This document shows positions 19,272 through 33,406 of a stretch of DNA of 64,000 nt, in pieces. Within the stretch, counting starts at the first letter, position 1; every line of letters begins with the position of its first letter. The notes beneath the pieces were generated by a model, which searched no databases, was not told the DNA's origin, and saw only the letters and a program-made list of their open reading frames with translations. The position numbers were made by a program, and so were the translations under genes. This DNA comes from Odoribacter sp. AF15-53. GTDB lineage: Bacteria > Bacteroidota > Bacteroidia > Bacteroidales > Marinifilaceae. The stretch covers positions 310,001-374,000 of the forward strand of contig NZ_QUHC01000002.1 of assembly GCF_003479425.1 (NCBI RefSeq), given 5' to 3'.

Positions 19272-20444
19272 TTATCGATTCATTTCCGAGACGATCAATG
19301 TTCGTCCCTCTAACTTCATATGCACTTTGTTTGTTTTCATCAACAAGCCTATAATCGCCGAGATATTACTATCCCGACTTGACCAAAGCTCAAATTTCAA
19401 ATCCTTGACCCTGTTCCCGACATACACAACATCAAAATCATACCAACGCTTCAGATCATTCATGATTGTCTCCACTCGTTCGTTCTCGTAATAGAAATAT
19501 CCTTCTTTCCAAGCCGTGAACTTATGTACGTTTACTCTCGTTATTTCAGGACGCTCTCCTTCGAAACGAGCATTCTCCCCCGGAGTTAACGCATATTCCC
19601 GTGTCGCATCATCTCGTTGCACCCCTACTCGCCCTTTCACCAACGTCACGTTCACATCATTCACATCATAAGATCTCACGTTAAACTCCGTACCGTACAC
19701 TTTCGTCCGTACCCCGGCAGCCACCACCACGAAAGGCAACTTATCGTCATGCGTCACCGAAAAATATCCCTCTCCTTTCAACTCCACTTCCCGCTCATTC
19801 CCGGTAAAAACCGTGGGAAAACGCAACTCGGATTCGGAATTCAACCACACTTCGGTTCCATCACGCAACACGATTTTAAACTCTGCCCCTTTGGGAACTT
19901 TCAACGTATGGTAATGCACTGCCATATTCTTACCCAAAGAATAGTTTACCCCTTTCACACTATCATCCCGCACCACAATCCCGGCTTCAATCTCCACATC
20001 CGACATATTATTACGTCCCAACACGACCGTTTTCCCCGACTCTGTAACCAATACCGCCTCATTCTTTCCGGGCACAACCTGTTCGGATGAAACATTTGCC
20101 ATCGGTATCACCTCTCTCAATCCCATATCCGAATTCATCGCCAACCACCACGCACTTACCATGATGATCACGATAGCAGCCGCAGCTGCTGTCCATCTCC
20201 ATATCCCACGTCCCGGACGATGCATAAACTTCCGATTGAACCTCTCGTATTCGGTCGTGACATCCAGGCGTTCCCCGACTTCTTTTCTCAACCCCGCTTC
20301 CAGATACAGCCGACACTCCTCGTACACACTTTTGTTCTCCTCATGGGTCAACCATTCCCGAACATACTCCTCTTGCAATAATTCCGGATGATTGAGTATA
20401 TCCAAGGCAAATTTCAGTTGATCATTTCTTTCGTCTGCTTTCAT
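19272..20444 (-). CDS. FecR-family anti-sigma factor (locus 1)
   Basis: The protein has 390 residues from the ATG at 20444 (MKADERND); the frame extends 14 codons further to 20486, but the family starts near here. It has an N-terminal cytosolic region with a tryptophan-bearing short motif, one membrane helix (WTAAAAAIVIIMVSAWWLA), and a periplasmic FecR domain (about 175-270: LKVPKGAEFKIVLRDGTEVWLNSESELRFP). A C-terminal DUF4974-like STN-binding region follows (ETIMNDLKRWYDFDVVY). It sits between its sigma factor and its SusC, the standard cell-surface signalling arrangement. Confidence 0.93.
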   Translation of the reverse strand: MKADERNDQLKFALDILNHPELLQEEYVREWLTHEENKSVYEECRLYLEAGLRKEVGERLDVTTEYERFNRKFMHRPGRGIWRWTAAAAAIVIIMVSAWWLAMNSDMGLREVIPMANVSSEQVVPGKNEAVLVTESGKTVVLGRNNMSDVEIEAGIVVRDDSVKGVNYSLGKNMAVHYHTLKVPKGAEFKIVLRDGTEVWLNSESELRFPTVFTGNEREVELKGEGYFSVTHDDKLPFVVVAAGVRTKVYGTEFNVRSYDVNDVNVTLVKGRVGVQRDDATREYALTPGENARFEGERPEITRVNVHKFTAWKEGYFYYENERVETIMNDLKRWYDFDVVYVGNRVKDLKFELWSSRDSNISAIIGLLMKTNKVHMKLEGRTLIVSEMNR

Positions 20445-20508
20445 TATTACATTTTTATAGATAACACGTGAGCCCCCCAAAATCATGTGGGTAAAAAATG
20501 AGATAATT

Positions 20509-21039
20509 TTATTTTTTTAAGAAATAGGCATATAACAGGACAAGCTCTTCTCCGGACAACTTCCCTCGCAATATCCTCATTGCCTGATTAATATGCCATC
20601 GAACCGTGTTGATTGAAATGCCAAGTTCATCCCCCGCCTCTTGGTATTTTTTCTTCTCGATAAAACATTTTTTGAACACAGCAGCAGTTTGGGATGGTAA
20701 ATTTTCGATCAAATTCATGACCTTCCCGATAAGTTCTTCATAATCCCGATACTCTTCCTCCTCTTCCGGGAACCGACTTTTATAAGCCAGAAACTTCTCT
20801 TTCGTTTTTTCTTTCCGCAAGAAATCAAGAGACCGGGAACGGGTCAACGTGTATAACAAAGGACGCAAAGACACGGAAGAATCCAGTTTATTAAAGTTTC
20901 TCCAGACATATTCATACACATCCGTGACAATATCATGCGCTTCTTCCTCATCCCGAACAAAACTTAAGGCATGCACATACAATTCCTTATAATGAGTTTT
21001 AAACAGGAATTCAAAAGTATCTTGCTTCTGTTTATCCAC
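20509..21039 (-). CDS. ECF sigma-70 factor (locus 1)
   Basis: The 176-residue RNA polymerase sigma factor has region 2 (about 10-75, FEFLFKTHYKELYVHALSFVRDEEEAHDIVTDVYEYVWRN) and region 4 (about 115-165, LPSQTAAVFKKCFIEKKKYQEAGDELGISINTVRWHINQAMRIL). No region 3 is present, as is usual for ECF factors. It is expected to be held by the FecR protein encoded immediately downstream and to direct transcription of the locus. The gap to fecR is 64 bp. A consensus -7 box lies about 60 bp upstream. Confidence 0.93.
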   Translation of the reverse strand: MDKQKQDTFEFLFKTHYKELYVHALSFVRDEEEAHDIVTDVYEYVWRNFNKLDSSVSLRPLLYTLTRSRSLDFLRKEKTKEKFLAYKSRFPEEEEEYRDYEELIGKVMNLIENLPSQTAAVFKKCFIEKKKYQEAGDELGISINTVRWHINQAMRILRGKLSGEELVLLYAYFLKK

Positions 21040-21099
21040 TATAAATTTATAATTTAAGCTAATTGTTCCCGTCTGCTACCTTTTCAGACTTCTCCTGCT

Positions 21100-21107
21100 C
21101 AAAGATA
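21100..21107 (-). promoter_or_regulatory. -7 promoter box upstream of the locus 1 sigma gene
   Basis: On the minus strand TATCTTTG matches TAnnTTTG exactly, giving a leader of about 55 nt before the ATG at 21039. The -33 position (about 21127-21130) is TTAT, not TTTG. Confidence 0.52.
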
Positions 21108-21210
21108 AACATTTTTTATTTTAATGATAATTTTCTTTCTTCTCTTTTACAAGTCATCCTTATCCACGCTATTATCAAAGCGTTGAAAAAGCTACACTAT
21201 AGACGCAACA

Positions 21211-21249
21211 AAAAGGTTCATCCGGCATATTTTACCGAATGAACCTTTT
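21211..21249 (-). terminator. Strong intrinsic terminator at the end of the locus 2 operon
   Basis: On the minus strand AAAAGGTTCATTCGG pairs over 15 positions (one G-U) with CCGGATGAACCTTTT, followed by a further T and TTGTT. It lies 22 bp after the permease stop. The stem's own A/T arms could also let it work towards the opposite strand. Confidence 0.85.
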
Positions 21250-21271
21250 ATCCATTCATCACGAATTCCTT

Positions 21272-23563
21272 CTATTTTCCTCTTCTTCTCACCCAAATGA
21301 ACACGCTACATAATAACAACAGGATGGGCAATACTCCCAAGAATCCAACTTTCACCACCGACATTCCATCCATGCTCACGTGTACGGCATTATCTTTCGC
21401 TGGTTGCCGACGAACATCAATAGGCACTTCATTATCAGACAACCAGAAAAACATCGCATTTATAAAAGAATAATTAGATGCTATTATATTAGACCTCTGA
21501 CGGCTGATCTCCCCGTTACTGATACAATCCGCATCCCCGAGAATAATGATTTTCTGATCTTTATCCCCGACTTTACGATTTAACGCCAGAGCCGTCAAAT
21601 TAGCTTGTTCCACTTCCCCGTCTTCCGGATTCAACTCCGCTTTATCATCCACGAAATCCGTTGTCTTATACTCGATCCAGCTTCCCTTATTTTTTGTTAC
21701 CAATAGGGGCGTCACGGTAAATCCTTTGGTTGTATCACATTCCAAAGCAACCGCATCCGGCATGGTAACACTGTAAACATGGAACATATCACGGAACATA
21801 TAGTTCAGGTTACAACTTTCCCGGGTCACGTTCCCCACGATTAAATTAGCGACATGCTCTCCCTCTTGAACCAGACGGCCGGGCAAGAACTTCACCCCGA
21901 AGGGAGCCACCACGGGATTCATAACTTCCTGTCTCTCGGCATCACCCGCGATCAACAAATTACCACCTCTCTCGATATACCGGTTCAAACGTCCCAACTC
22001 TTCCTCCGAGAACGGTGCCTTCATCTCGGCAATAACCAACACATTCACATCTTCCGGAATCTCCTGATCCAATGTCAAGGCTGTCACATCAAAACCTTGA
22101 TTCAACAACGAATAACGGAATACCTTATTATGAGCGAAATTATAATAATCCAAATCACCCGTTTTCCATATATCACGCATCCCGTGTCCTTGCACGAAAC
22201 CGACTTTCGGTAAATCCATCACCAAACGTTTCATTGCCGCAGACACCTCCCGCTCATGCGGATGCTTCTGGTTATCCTCGTATACGCGCAAAAAGGTCTT
22301 TTCTCCACTGCCTCTTTCCAATACACGAATAAAACGATTGTACTCGTCAGACAAATCTATCACTTTACGAAACTCTTCCGGCTTCATAAACATCTTTGAA
22401 TTCAAATTCATCGTCTCACACAATTTCTTCACAATCTCCTCATCACTTAATCCCGGATAACGCTGTTGTAGTGCGGCATGATTATACGTCCGGTCATAAT
22501 AATACACGTACTTCATCTTAATATCCGGCTTAAAGCGAATATATTGCGCGAAACGTCCGATATCACCATTCCGACTCACCGGAAGACCCGACCAACAATT
22601 ATCATCGAACAAATTCACGTAAGTCGTTATCGTCAGATCACCGGTCATCTTATTCATGATATCCTGACTACTTTTAGTTAAGGTCTTTATCTTCGTGGCC
22701 GTGGAATCATGAAAGAATTTCAACATCGGACGGGAACTCAAATAACCGAAAAATATGGCAACCAGAAAAACCCCCATATATTTACCCAATGTCATATACC
22801 ACGTTGTTCTCTGTTTACCGGATTGCAATTTGATAATACTAAAGCCCAAAAATACAGCGATAACAATAATAAAATAAAGCACGTCTTCGCTACAAATCAA
22901 TCCCCCGATCAACTCATCCGCACGTCCGGATATGGACAACCAATACGTGATGTCCCGGATCAAATCAATGCCTTGCCACATACCGCCAACAAAATTCAAG
23001 GCCGCCAACAAAGCCAGCGTACCAATAGCGGCAACCACCTGATAAGAGGTCAGGCAGGACATGAACAACCCGATCGCAGCGTAAGCGCATATCAACAGGT
23101 ATATCCCCAACAATCCCGTAAAGACTAATCCACAATCCATATTTTCAATCGTGAACAAGTTAAAAATAACCATCACACACAGGATTCCGATCAATATCAA
23201 CCCGTAGATCACCATTGCCAGATACTTCCCGAAAATAATCTGCCAACTGGTGACCGGCGACGAATACAACAATTTTATCGAACCGCTGCTTAACTCCCTA
23301 CTCATCAATCCCATTGTCAACAACGGCATATAAAGATACAGGTAATTCTGCACGTTCGAGAAGACTCCCGTCCAACTGGCATATAAACGCGATGTCACGC
23401 TATACACCCCGTAACCAAGAGCCTGCGATCTCACATACCCTTCCATCTCTTGCGTGAACACCAGACAGGTCTGGAAAGTAAACACGATAAGTATTAACCA
23501 AGCTATAGGGGAATAGAACAATGTTTGTAATTCTGTTCTCGCTATTCTATATATTTTTCTCAT
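21272..23563 (-). CDS. GldF/GldG-like ABC permease fusion
   Basis: In this 763-residue fusion, residues 1-265 form an ABC-2 type permease with about six helices (MRKIYRIARTELQTLFYSP start; SSGSIKLLYSSPVTSWQIIFGKY). Residues about 270-730 form a GldG-type extracytoplasmic domain (ITTYVNLFDDN, VNVLVIAEMKAPFSEEELGRLNRYIERGGNLLIAGD, IIILGDADCISNGEISR), followed by a final anchoring helix (FLGVLPILLLLCSVFIWVRRR). In gliding Bacteroidetes GldF and GldG are separate partners of the ATPase GldA; fusions occur in non-gliding relatives, where the role is unknown. The ATPase gene lies 12 bp upstream, making a complete transporter. A terminator follows. Confidence 0.88.
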   Translation of the reverse strand: MRKIYRIARTELQTLFYSPIAWLILIVFTFQTCLVFTQEMEGYVRSQALGYGVYSVTSRLYASWTGVFSNVQNYLYLYMPLLTMGLMSRELSSGSIKLLYSSPVTSWQIIFGKYLAMVIYGLILIGILCVMVIFNLFTIENMDCGLVFTGLLGIYLLICAYAAIGLFMSCLTSYQVVAAIGTLALLAALNFVGGMWQGIDLIRDITYWLSISGRADELIGGLICSEDVLYFIIVIAVFLGFSIIKLQSGKQRTTWYMTLGKYMGVFLVAIFFGYLSSRPMLKFFHDSTATKIKTLTKSSQDIMNKMTGDLTITTYVNLFDDNCWSGLPVSRNGDIGRFAQYIRFKPDIKMKYVYYYDRTYNHAALQQRYPGLSDEEIVKKLCETMNLNSKMFMKPEEFRKVIDLSDEYNRFIRVLERGSGEKTFLRVYEDNQKHPHEREVSAAMKRLVMDLPKVGFVQGHGMRDIWKTGDLDYYNFAHNKVFRYSLLNQGFDVTALTLDQEIPEDVNVLVIAEMKAPFSEEELGRLNRYIERGGNLLIAGDAERQEVMNPVVAPFGVKFLPGRLVQEGEHVANLIVGNVTRESCNLNYMFRDMFHVYSVTMPDAVALECDTTKGFTVTPLLVTKNKGSWIEYKTTDFVDDKAELNPEDGEVEQANLTALALNRKVGDKDQKIIILGDADCISNGEISRQRSNIIASNYSFINAMFFWLSDNEVPIDVRRQPAKDNAVHVSMDGMSVVKVGFLGVLPILLLLCSVFIWVRRRGK

Positions 23564-23575
23564 AACCTTCTCTTA

Positions 23576-24505
23576 TTAATTGATTTTTTTACCCGACAAC
23601 TTAGCAAAGATCACATCCAATGAACTCTTTTCCAGATTGATCTCCTGCAAATGCCATCCATTAGCAACACTCGTTTCAATGACTCTTTCCGTGATCATAT
23701 CCGTGGTGTCAAAATGCAAACGGAACCGCTTCTCGGTCAAATTCTCCACGCTAACGATCCCCGGGATTGCCCTTAACTCGGATTCACTGGGAGGAGCATC
23801 CATTAACACGACTAGCGAATCCGGTTTTATATAATTGTCAAACTCATCCATCGTACCCGAGAACACCATCTTCCCCGATTCGATCATCCGGATCTGGTCA
23901 CAAGTAACCTGTACTTCCGGCAAAATATGCGTGGATAACATCACAGCCCGCTCTTCGGCAATCTCCTTGACCAGATTTCGAATCTCCACGATCTGATTCG
24001 GATCCAAACCATTCGTCGGTTCATCCAGCACGACAAACTTCGGATTATGCACGATAGCCTGCGCTATCCCCAAACGCTGTTGATACCCTCCCGAAAGATT
24101 CCGCACCAACCGCTTGCTGAAATGCATAATCCCGCATTTACTTTTCGCCTCGTCTACAGCCGCCTTGATATGTTTCGGCTCAACCGAACGCAGATAAGCG
24201 CAATGAGTTAAATACTCGTCGACATTTAAATCCAAGTGCAAAGGCGGTTTCTGCGGTAAAAAACCGATATGCTTTTTAGCCTCTACCGGATTATCCCGTA
24301 AACTCACCCCGTTGATGTACACTTCACCCCGGGTCTGTTTTAACACACCACACATAATATTCATCGTGGTTGACTTTCCCGCCCCGTTCGATCCCAACAA
24401 ACCGAGTACTCCCGTCTGGTTGATCTCGAAATTAATGTCCTGTATAGCCCACTGGGAACTATAACGATGAGAAAGATTTTCTACTTTTACAATAGCAACA
24501 TCCAT
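23576..24505 (-). CDS. ABC transporter ATP-binding protein, GldA-like
   Basis: The 309-residue ATPase shows Walker A GSNGAGKST (38-46), Q-loop FLPQKPPL, signature LSGGY (137-141), Walker B FVVLDEPTNGLD (157-168) and switch histidine STHIL. The C-terminal 90 residues form the extra beta-rich domain typical of ABC-2 exporters' ATPases such as GldA/CcmA-like proteins. It powers the permease fusion encoded 12 bp downstream. The M28 peptidase gene ends 34 bp upstream, which places the transporter at the tail of the locus 2 operon. Confidence 0.92.
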   Translation of the reverse strand: MDVAIVKVENLSHRYSSQWAIQDINFEINQTGVLGLLGSNGAGKSTTMNIMCGVLKQTRGEVYINGVSLRDNPVEAKKHIGFLPQKPPLHLDLNVDEYLTHCAYLRSVEPKHIKAAVDEAKSKCGIMHFSKRLVRNLSGGYQQRLGIAQAIVHNPKFVVLDEPTNGLDPNQIVEIRNLVKEIAEERAVMLSTHILPEVQVTCDQIRMIESGKMVFSGTMDEFDNYIKPDSLVVLMDAPPSESELRAIPGIVSVENLTEKRFRLHFDTTDMITERVIETSVANGWHLQEINLEKSSLDVIFAKLSGKKIN

Positions 24506-24539
24506 ACATTCTAGTTTTACAGTTTTATTATTTACATGC

Positions 24540-29127
<4,588 letters not shown>

Positions 29128-31104
29128 TTATTTATATTCAAACATCATTAATAGTAAATGTGCCGCAGACCAACCGAAATGCGGAGCATTCAAACGATCC
29201 CCTGTCAACGGGTTATAATTCTCCTGAATAGGCTGATCCCCCAACAACCCTTGACAGTTATTCAATACTTTCAGGGTCAATTCATTCGCCTCATTATCAT
29301 ACCCGTAGTTTCGCAATCCTCGTATCCCGAAATATACTTGATCCAACCATACCGGGCCACGCCAATATCCCCGCTGAGGTTCCAACTTCGAGTGACTCAA
29401 ATCCAACGTCCCTAAAGGCACGTAAGAATTAAAGCGATTCCCGTCCATCATAATATCTTTTACTTTCCCGGCCTGTTCCCGATCGGCCACTTTAGCCCAA
29501 AGCGGTAACCATCCTTCCGGGCCGTACACCCGCACAACATCATGCCCTTCCATCTTAACATCAAAAAAATATCCCGTCTCCCGATCAAACATAATCGTTC
29601 TGATTTTACGGGCCAATTCATCGGCCTCTTTTTCCAAGCGGGAAGCCACATCCTCCCGTTTCAACAAACGAGCAAAACGGGCTAACGTCACTTTCTCATC
29701 ATAGAGATAAGCATTTAAATCCACACTTTCCTGATCCATAGACCAAGCACGGGGTACCCTACCCTTCAACATCCCGACACTATCAAATCGCACGGCATTA
29801 TCCATCCCGCTTTCCCAAGCCGCGGCTTCCAACGTCCCATCCGTCGATCCGTACTCGCACAAACCATCCCCATCAATATCCCGGTAAGTGTACCACCAAC
29901 GATGATACTTCAACAATCTATCAAACATCTCTCCCACGAAAGCCAAATCCCCGTCTGCCTCGTAAATCTCATTCACGGCCCACGAAGCCAAAGGAGGTTT
30001 CGTATCCCGAAGATTATTGATATATTTTATCCGACTCACGAAATCCGGAATCATCCCCTCCTCTGTCTGGTAATCAAACAAAGCCCGGATATGACTTTTA
30101 GCTAATTCCGGCTCCCAACGACATACTCCGGCAGCAATTTTCCAAGAATCCCACGACCAAAAACCCGTACTAAACCCCCAATAAGAAGGATAACCGCCAT
30201 CGTGTAACAAATCATGCGCGGCACTCCGCCAATTGGCCATCAACGTCATCAGGCACTTTACCGCCAGACGTTTGTATCTCAGATCTTCCAACAGGGATGA
30301 TTTATTTTCCAGCAATTTCGTCAAATAATGATCCCAACGCGAAGCCGATCCCTCAAAAAAAGGTTCGCTATCCGTGAACGGATCACCTTCCAATACCGGG
30401 TACTTCACGCTATCCGGTTCATCATTAAAATATGCCGAATAAACAAACACATCCTCCCGTTCTTCTCCCCGTTTCATTTTCCGAATCCCGTAATCAAACC
30501 GGTATAAACCATCCTTCACCTCTGCCTTACAAGATTCTCCTGCCGCGATCTCAAAACAACACTTCGTTGCCGGGAACTCCAACAACACTTTTCCCTGCCC
30601 GATCGTCCTTCCTTGAAAACACTGCGTGAAAAACCGCCCTTCATAAGTAACCTTAACCTCTTTAGGACCTCCCATGTTGCGGACCCAAGTCCGCAACAAA
30701 GAAGCCCGATTGTTCACGAAAACAATCTCCTGTGTCAAGGTTAGTTCTTCCCAAGCGAAAGATTGAACCATTCGCCCGGGAAAGTAACTCTTTTCAATCT
30801 TCGCATCTGCCGTCTTCTGTAACACCCCGTCAACCTCGACCAAAGCGTTTGCCGTGTAAGGGCCCACTGCATAATTAGAGGCCATTGATAAGGGACCTGA
30901 AAAACCACCCGTCATCCGGGCACTGTCAGGAATAAAGGCAAACCCATGCCATGCTCCCAGATCCGAGAACAACGATATTCCTTCCCTGATCCCTTGCGGC
31001 CAATTGGTTATATCCAAGATATTACAATAATCTTTTTGCAAACTCAAAGGCGACGTTCCTGCACATCCGCACAAAAAGAACATGACGACAAACACGAATC
31101 TCAT
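29128..31104 (-). CDS. MGH1/GH63-like (alpha/alpha)6-barrel glycoside hydrolase, lipoprotein
   Basis: The 658-residue protein has a signal peptide with a lipobox (FFLCGC, Cys14). An N-terminal beta-sandwich (about 25-245) is followed by an (alpha/alpha)6 barrel with YWGFSTGFWSWDSWKIAAG, the acid-containing motif AAWESGMDNAVRFD and a late QENYNPLTGD. This layout is that of the trehalase/GH37-GH63 clan and mannosylglycerate-hydrolase-like enzymes, which usually cleave alpha-glucosidic or alpha-mannosidic bonds by inversion. Which one applies here cannot be read. It begins 2 bp after the PKD-like gene and ends 6 bp before the beta-galactosidase ATG, so all are one transcript. Confidence 0.85.
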   Translation of the reverse strand: MRFVFVVMFFLCGCAGTSPLSLQKDYCNILDITNWPQGIREGISLFSDLGAWHGFAFIPDSARMTGGFSGPLSMASNYAVGPYTANALVEVDGVLQKTADAKIEKSYFPGRMVQSFAWEELTLTQEIVFVNNRASLLRTWVRNMGGPKEVKVTYEGRFFTQCFQGRTIGQGKVLLEFPATKCCFEIAAGESCKAEVKDGLYRFDYGIRKMKRGEEREDVFVYSAYFNDEPDSVKYPVLEGDPFTDSEPFFEGSASRWDHYLTKLLENKSSLLEDLRYKRLAVKCLMTLMANWRSAAHDLLHDGGYPSYWGFSTGFWSWDSWKIAAGVCRWEPELAKSHIRALFDYQTEEGMIPDFVSRIKYINNLRDTKPPLASWAVNEIYEADGDLAFVGEMFDRLLKYHRWWYTYRDIDGDGLCEYGSTDGTLEAAAWESGMDNAVRFDSVGMLKGRVPRAWSMDQESVDLNAYLYDEKVTLARFARLLKREDVASRLEKEADELARKIRTIMFDRETGYFFDVKMEGHDVVRVYGPEGWLPLWAKVADREQAGKVKDIMMDGNRFNSYVPLGTLDLSHSKLEPQRGYWRGPVWLDQVYFGIRGLRNYGYDNEANELTLKVLNNCQGLLGDQPIQENYNPLTGDRLNAPHFGWSAAHLLLMMFEYK

Positions 31105-31106
31105 AA

Positions 31107-32666
31107 CTACTCCGCTTTTTTATGAATAATTTGTTTTACTCTACCCACATTCTTATCCATCTTCATCACGAATCGCCCGGCCTCATCCGAAGCAAATCCC
31201 CCCTTCGATCCCTGACGGATATCCAACAAATAAACTTCCCCGTTAGCCAACCCGACACACAAATATTCATTGGAATGCCACTCATCTTCTATGGCCGTAA
31301 TCTCTGCCGGGAAACCGTAATAACGTTCCGGCACAATCTCTTCTGCATCATCATCTTTTCCAAAATAATATAACACGTTACCGGAAGCCAAGAATGCATA
31401 AGGACATCCGAATCCCCTTCCCTTTCCGTTATCCGGAATCAGTAACAAGACATTATCATTCATCATATCACCTTTAAACTTCCGTTGAGAAACCGTTTCA
31501 ATAGCCTCCGGCTTATCGGTATTGAACATCTGACCGACATACGAACCGTCCGGTCGTTTTATGATATTAAACAGTCCACCTGCAGGAATATAATAGTCAT
31601 TCCACCAATACCCCGATGTTGCAATCAACTCATTATCGCCGAGATCATCCAAACGAACAAATCCGTCCGGATAGTTAGCCACACCGGGTTCCCCGATAGT
31701 TCCATAACTGGAACTACCACGTAAATACAGAAAGCGTTTGTATTCCTTCTCGTACACAAACACGTACCCCCCCTCTGTGTTCATATCATACACGAAACGA
31801 TCTACTTTCAATTCATGCGGAACGGTTTCTTCTCCCGTCTCATCCACGGGTTGCATATACACCAGCGGATATTGCGAAAAATATCCCGTGTGAAAAGCCC
31901 CGGAACTAAAATTCTTACGAGCAAACACTCGTCCATCCTCATCCAATAAGAAACTAAACCAAATATCAAAATAAGCCTGTTTGGGTTTGATATTCTCGGG
32001 AATTACTTGAAATTCTTTCGATAACTCCAAGGACTTTTCCAAATTACCTGCATCCAAATCCATGCATTTATAAAAATCATCTTGCAATAAGATCACGTGT
32101 TGTCCCGCAGAACCATCTCCCCCCAGCTCATGTAGAAAGAATTGCACGGGCTTACCTCCCAAAGAAGTCCCCTCTATCCCCTCGTAAATATCATATATAC
32201 ACCGATCCCAATCCGCACCATTCGACCGCTTCAAAAAGCTCAACGACGACACGCCATCTTTCTCGGACAAGATTAAAAAACCATCCGAATAAAGCGAACG
32301 AACATTTACCATAGTCCGGGCCATAAAAGTCAGACCGCTCAACGTATCGGTAACCTGCAACACCCATTCCATCTTTTTCGGTGCATCCACGGGAACAATA
32401 TACTCCACGTCCTTTTCCCGGGAAAACACGGAATCAAGTTCTATCGACCATTCATACTTCAAACCAACCTTCGTTTCTATATCAAACGTGATCTCCGGTT
32501 TGATTATCACGGTATCTCCAACCGATGCCCCATATTGAGTTTTCACATTCCCAATTGTTGCATGTGCCAATTCACGATAATCATAATCCCCTTTATCTTC
32601 ATAACATCCCGTAAAGCCCCAGGCCATCACAAGACATAATATCCATATTTTTCTCATAGTATTCAT
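31107..32666 (-). CDS. PKD-like family surface lipoprotein
   Basis: The 519-residue lipoprotein has a signal peptide ending GFTGC (Cys21), followed by YEDKGDYDYRELAHATIG. Residues about 35-130 form a PKD/Ig-like beta domain (GDTVIIKPEITFD; LKYEWSIEL; WVLQVTDTLSGLTF). The remainder looks like repeated beta-blades (DGFLILSEKDGVSSLSFLKR; YVFVYEKEYKRFLYLRG; NVLYYFGKDD; ANGEVYLLD), as in the PKD_2 family encoded next to SusD in Bacteroidetes. It is likely a surface glycan- or ligand-binding accessory. It lies 2 bp from both neighbours. Confidence 0.82.
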   Translation of the reverse strand: MNTMRKIWILCLVMAWGFTGCYEDKGDYDYRELAHATIGNVKTQYGASVGDTVIIKPEITFDIETKVGLKYEWSIELDSVFSREKDVEYIVPVDAPKKMEWVLQVTDTLSGLTFMARTMVNVRSLYSDGFLILSEKDGVSSLSFLKRSNGADWDRCIYDIYEGIEGTSLGGKPVQFFLHELGGDGSAGQHVILLQDDFYKCMDLDAGNLEKSLELSKEFQVIPENIKPKQAYFDIWFSFLLDEDGRVFARKNFSSGAFHTGYFSQYPLVYMQPVDETGEETVPHELKVDRFVYDMNTEGGYVFVYEKEYKRFLYLRGSSSYGTIGEPGVANYPDGFVRLDDLGDNELIATSGYWWNDYYIPAGGLFNIIKRPDGSYVGQMFNTDKPEAIETVSQRKFKGDMMNDNVLLLIPDNGKGRGFGCPYAFLASGNVLYYFGKDDDAEEIVPERYYGFPAEITAIEDEWHSNEYLCVGLANGEVYLLDIRQGSKGGFASDEAGRFVMKMDKNVGRVKQIIHKKAE

Positions 32667-32668
32667 TA

Positions 32669-33400
32669 TTATCCAATTACACTTACCACCATTCTCGAAC
32701 CGTCAGCCTCGTACTCCGGGTTCGCTTCCAGATACCGTTTAAACTGCAAGGCATATTCCCGTATATATTTCTCCTCCACATCCGTCAAATCCGTCACCTT
32801 AATCTCACGACAGAACACCTCATATTTCTTGGGCGAGAACTCCCCGAGATAATAGTCCACTATTTTTTCATTCCACCAAGCAGGCGTTGAGATCGCCGAG
32901 GTGAAATAAATCTTTGCCTGACAATAAGTCGTCTCTCCCACCATGAAATATTCATTCGATTCAATCTGTAGAACCACCCGACAATAAGCGTTATCCAACT
33001 TCGGGGTCTTTTTCAACACGACAAAAATTGAATCTACTTCCACTCCTTTATGAAAGACCATCGAACTCGGAAAATCAAAATCTTCGTTCGAAAGCGGGGA
33101 CACCACTTTACCATCTTTCAACATCCCCGATAAAGAATCCACGATACTCAAAGTTATCGGACAATCCTGAGTCAACAAACGACCTCCCAAATTAAATTTA
33201 ATCGGAACCGCTATCGTCTCCTTTCCAAAATGGAAAAAGAAAGTCTCTACGATACTATCCGTGGCCGGATTATCATAAAAGCTCAAATAATTTCCACCGC
33301 TATAAGTGTCGAATTCATCTTCCTTACACCCGAAAACAGCCAAAAGAAGAAACAAAAAGATAAATTGTCCTTTCATAATCTTTATATTTTTCATGCTCAT
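32669..33400 (-). CDS. DUF4843-family lipoprotein
   Basis: The 243-residue lipoprotein has Cys25 in AVFGCKEDE. The start is MSMKNIKIMKG at 33400; the ATG at 33376 would also leave a signal peptide. The beta-rich body contains NYLSFYDNPATDSIVETFFFHFGKETIAVPIKFNLGG and a C-terminal PAWWNEKIVDYYLGEFSPKKYEVFC, the pattern of DUF4843 proteins, which regularly sit between SusD and a PKD-like lipoprotein. The molecular role is unknown; a surface ligand-binding accessory is the common guess. Gaps to neighbours are 2 and 6 bp. Confidence 0.85.
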   Translation of the reverse strand: MSMKNIKIMKGQFIFLFLLLAVFGCKEDEFDTYSGGNYLSFYDNPATDSIVETFFFHFGKETIAVPIKFNLGGRLLTQDCPITLSIVDSLSGMLKDGKVVSPLSNEDFDFPSSMVFHKGVEVDSIFVVLKKTPKLDNAYCRVVLQIESNEYFMVGETTYCQAKIYFTSAISTPAWWNEKIVDYYLGEFSPKKYEVFCREIKVTDLTDVEEKYIREYALQFKRYLEANPEYEADGSRMVVSVIG

Positions 33401-33406
33401 GATATT

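Noticed and set aside
21272..24505. True gliding-motility (Gld) system
   Set aside because: Only GldA- and fused GldF/GldG-like proteins are present, with no other gld, spr or type IX secretion genes; such transporters occur in non-gliding Bacteroidales.
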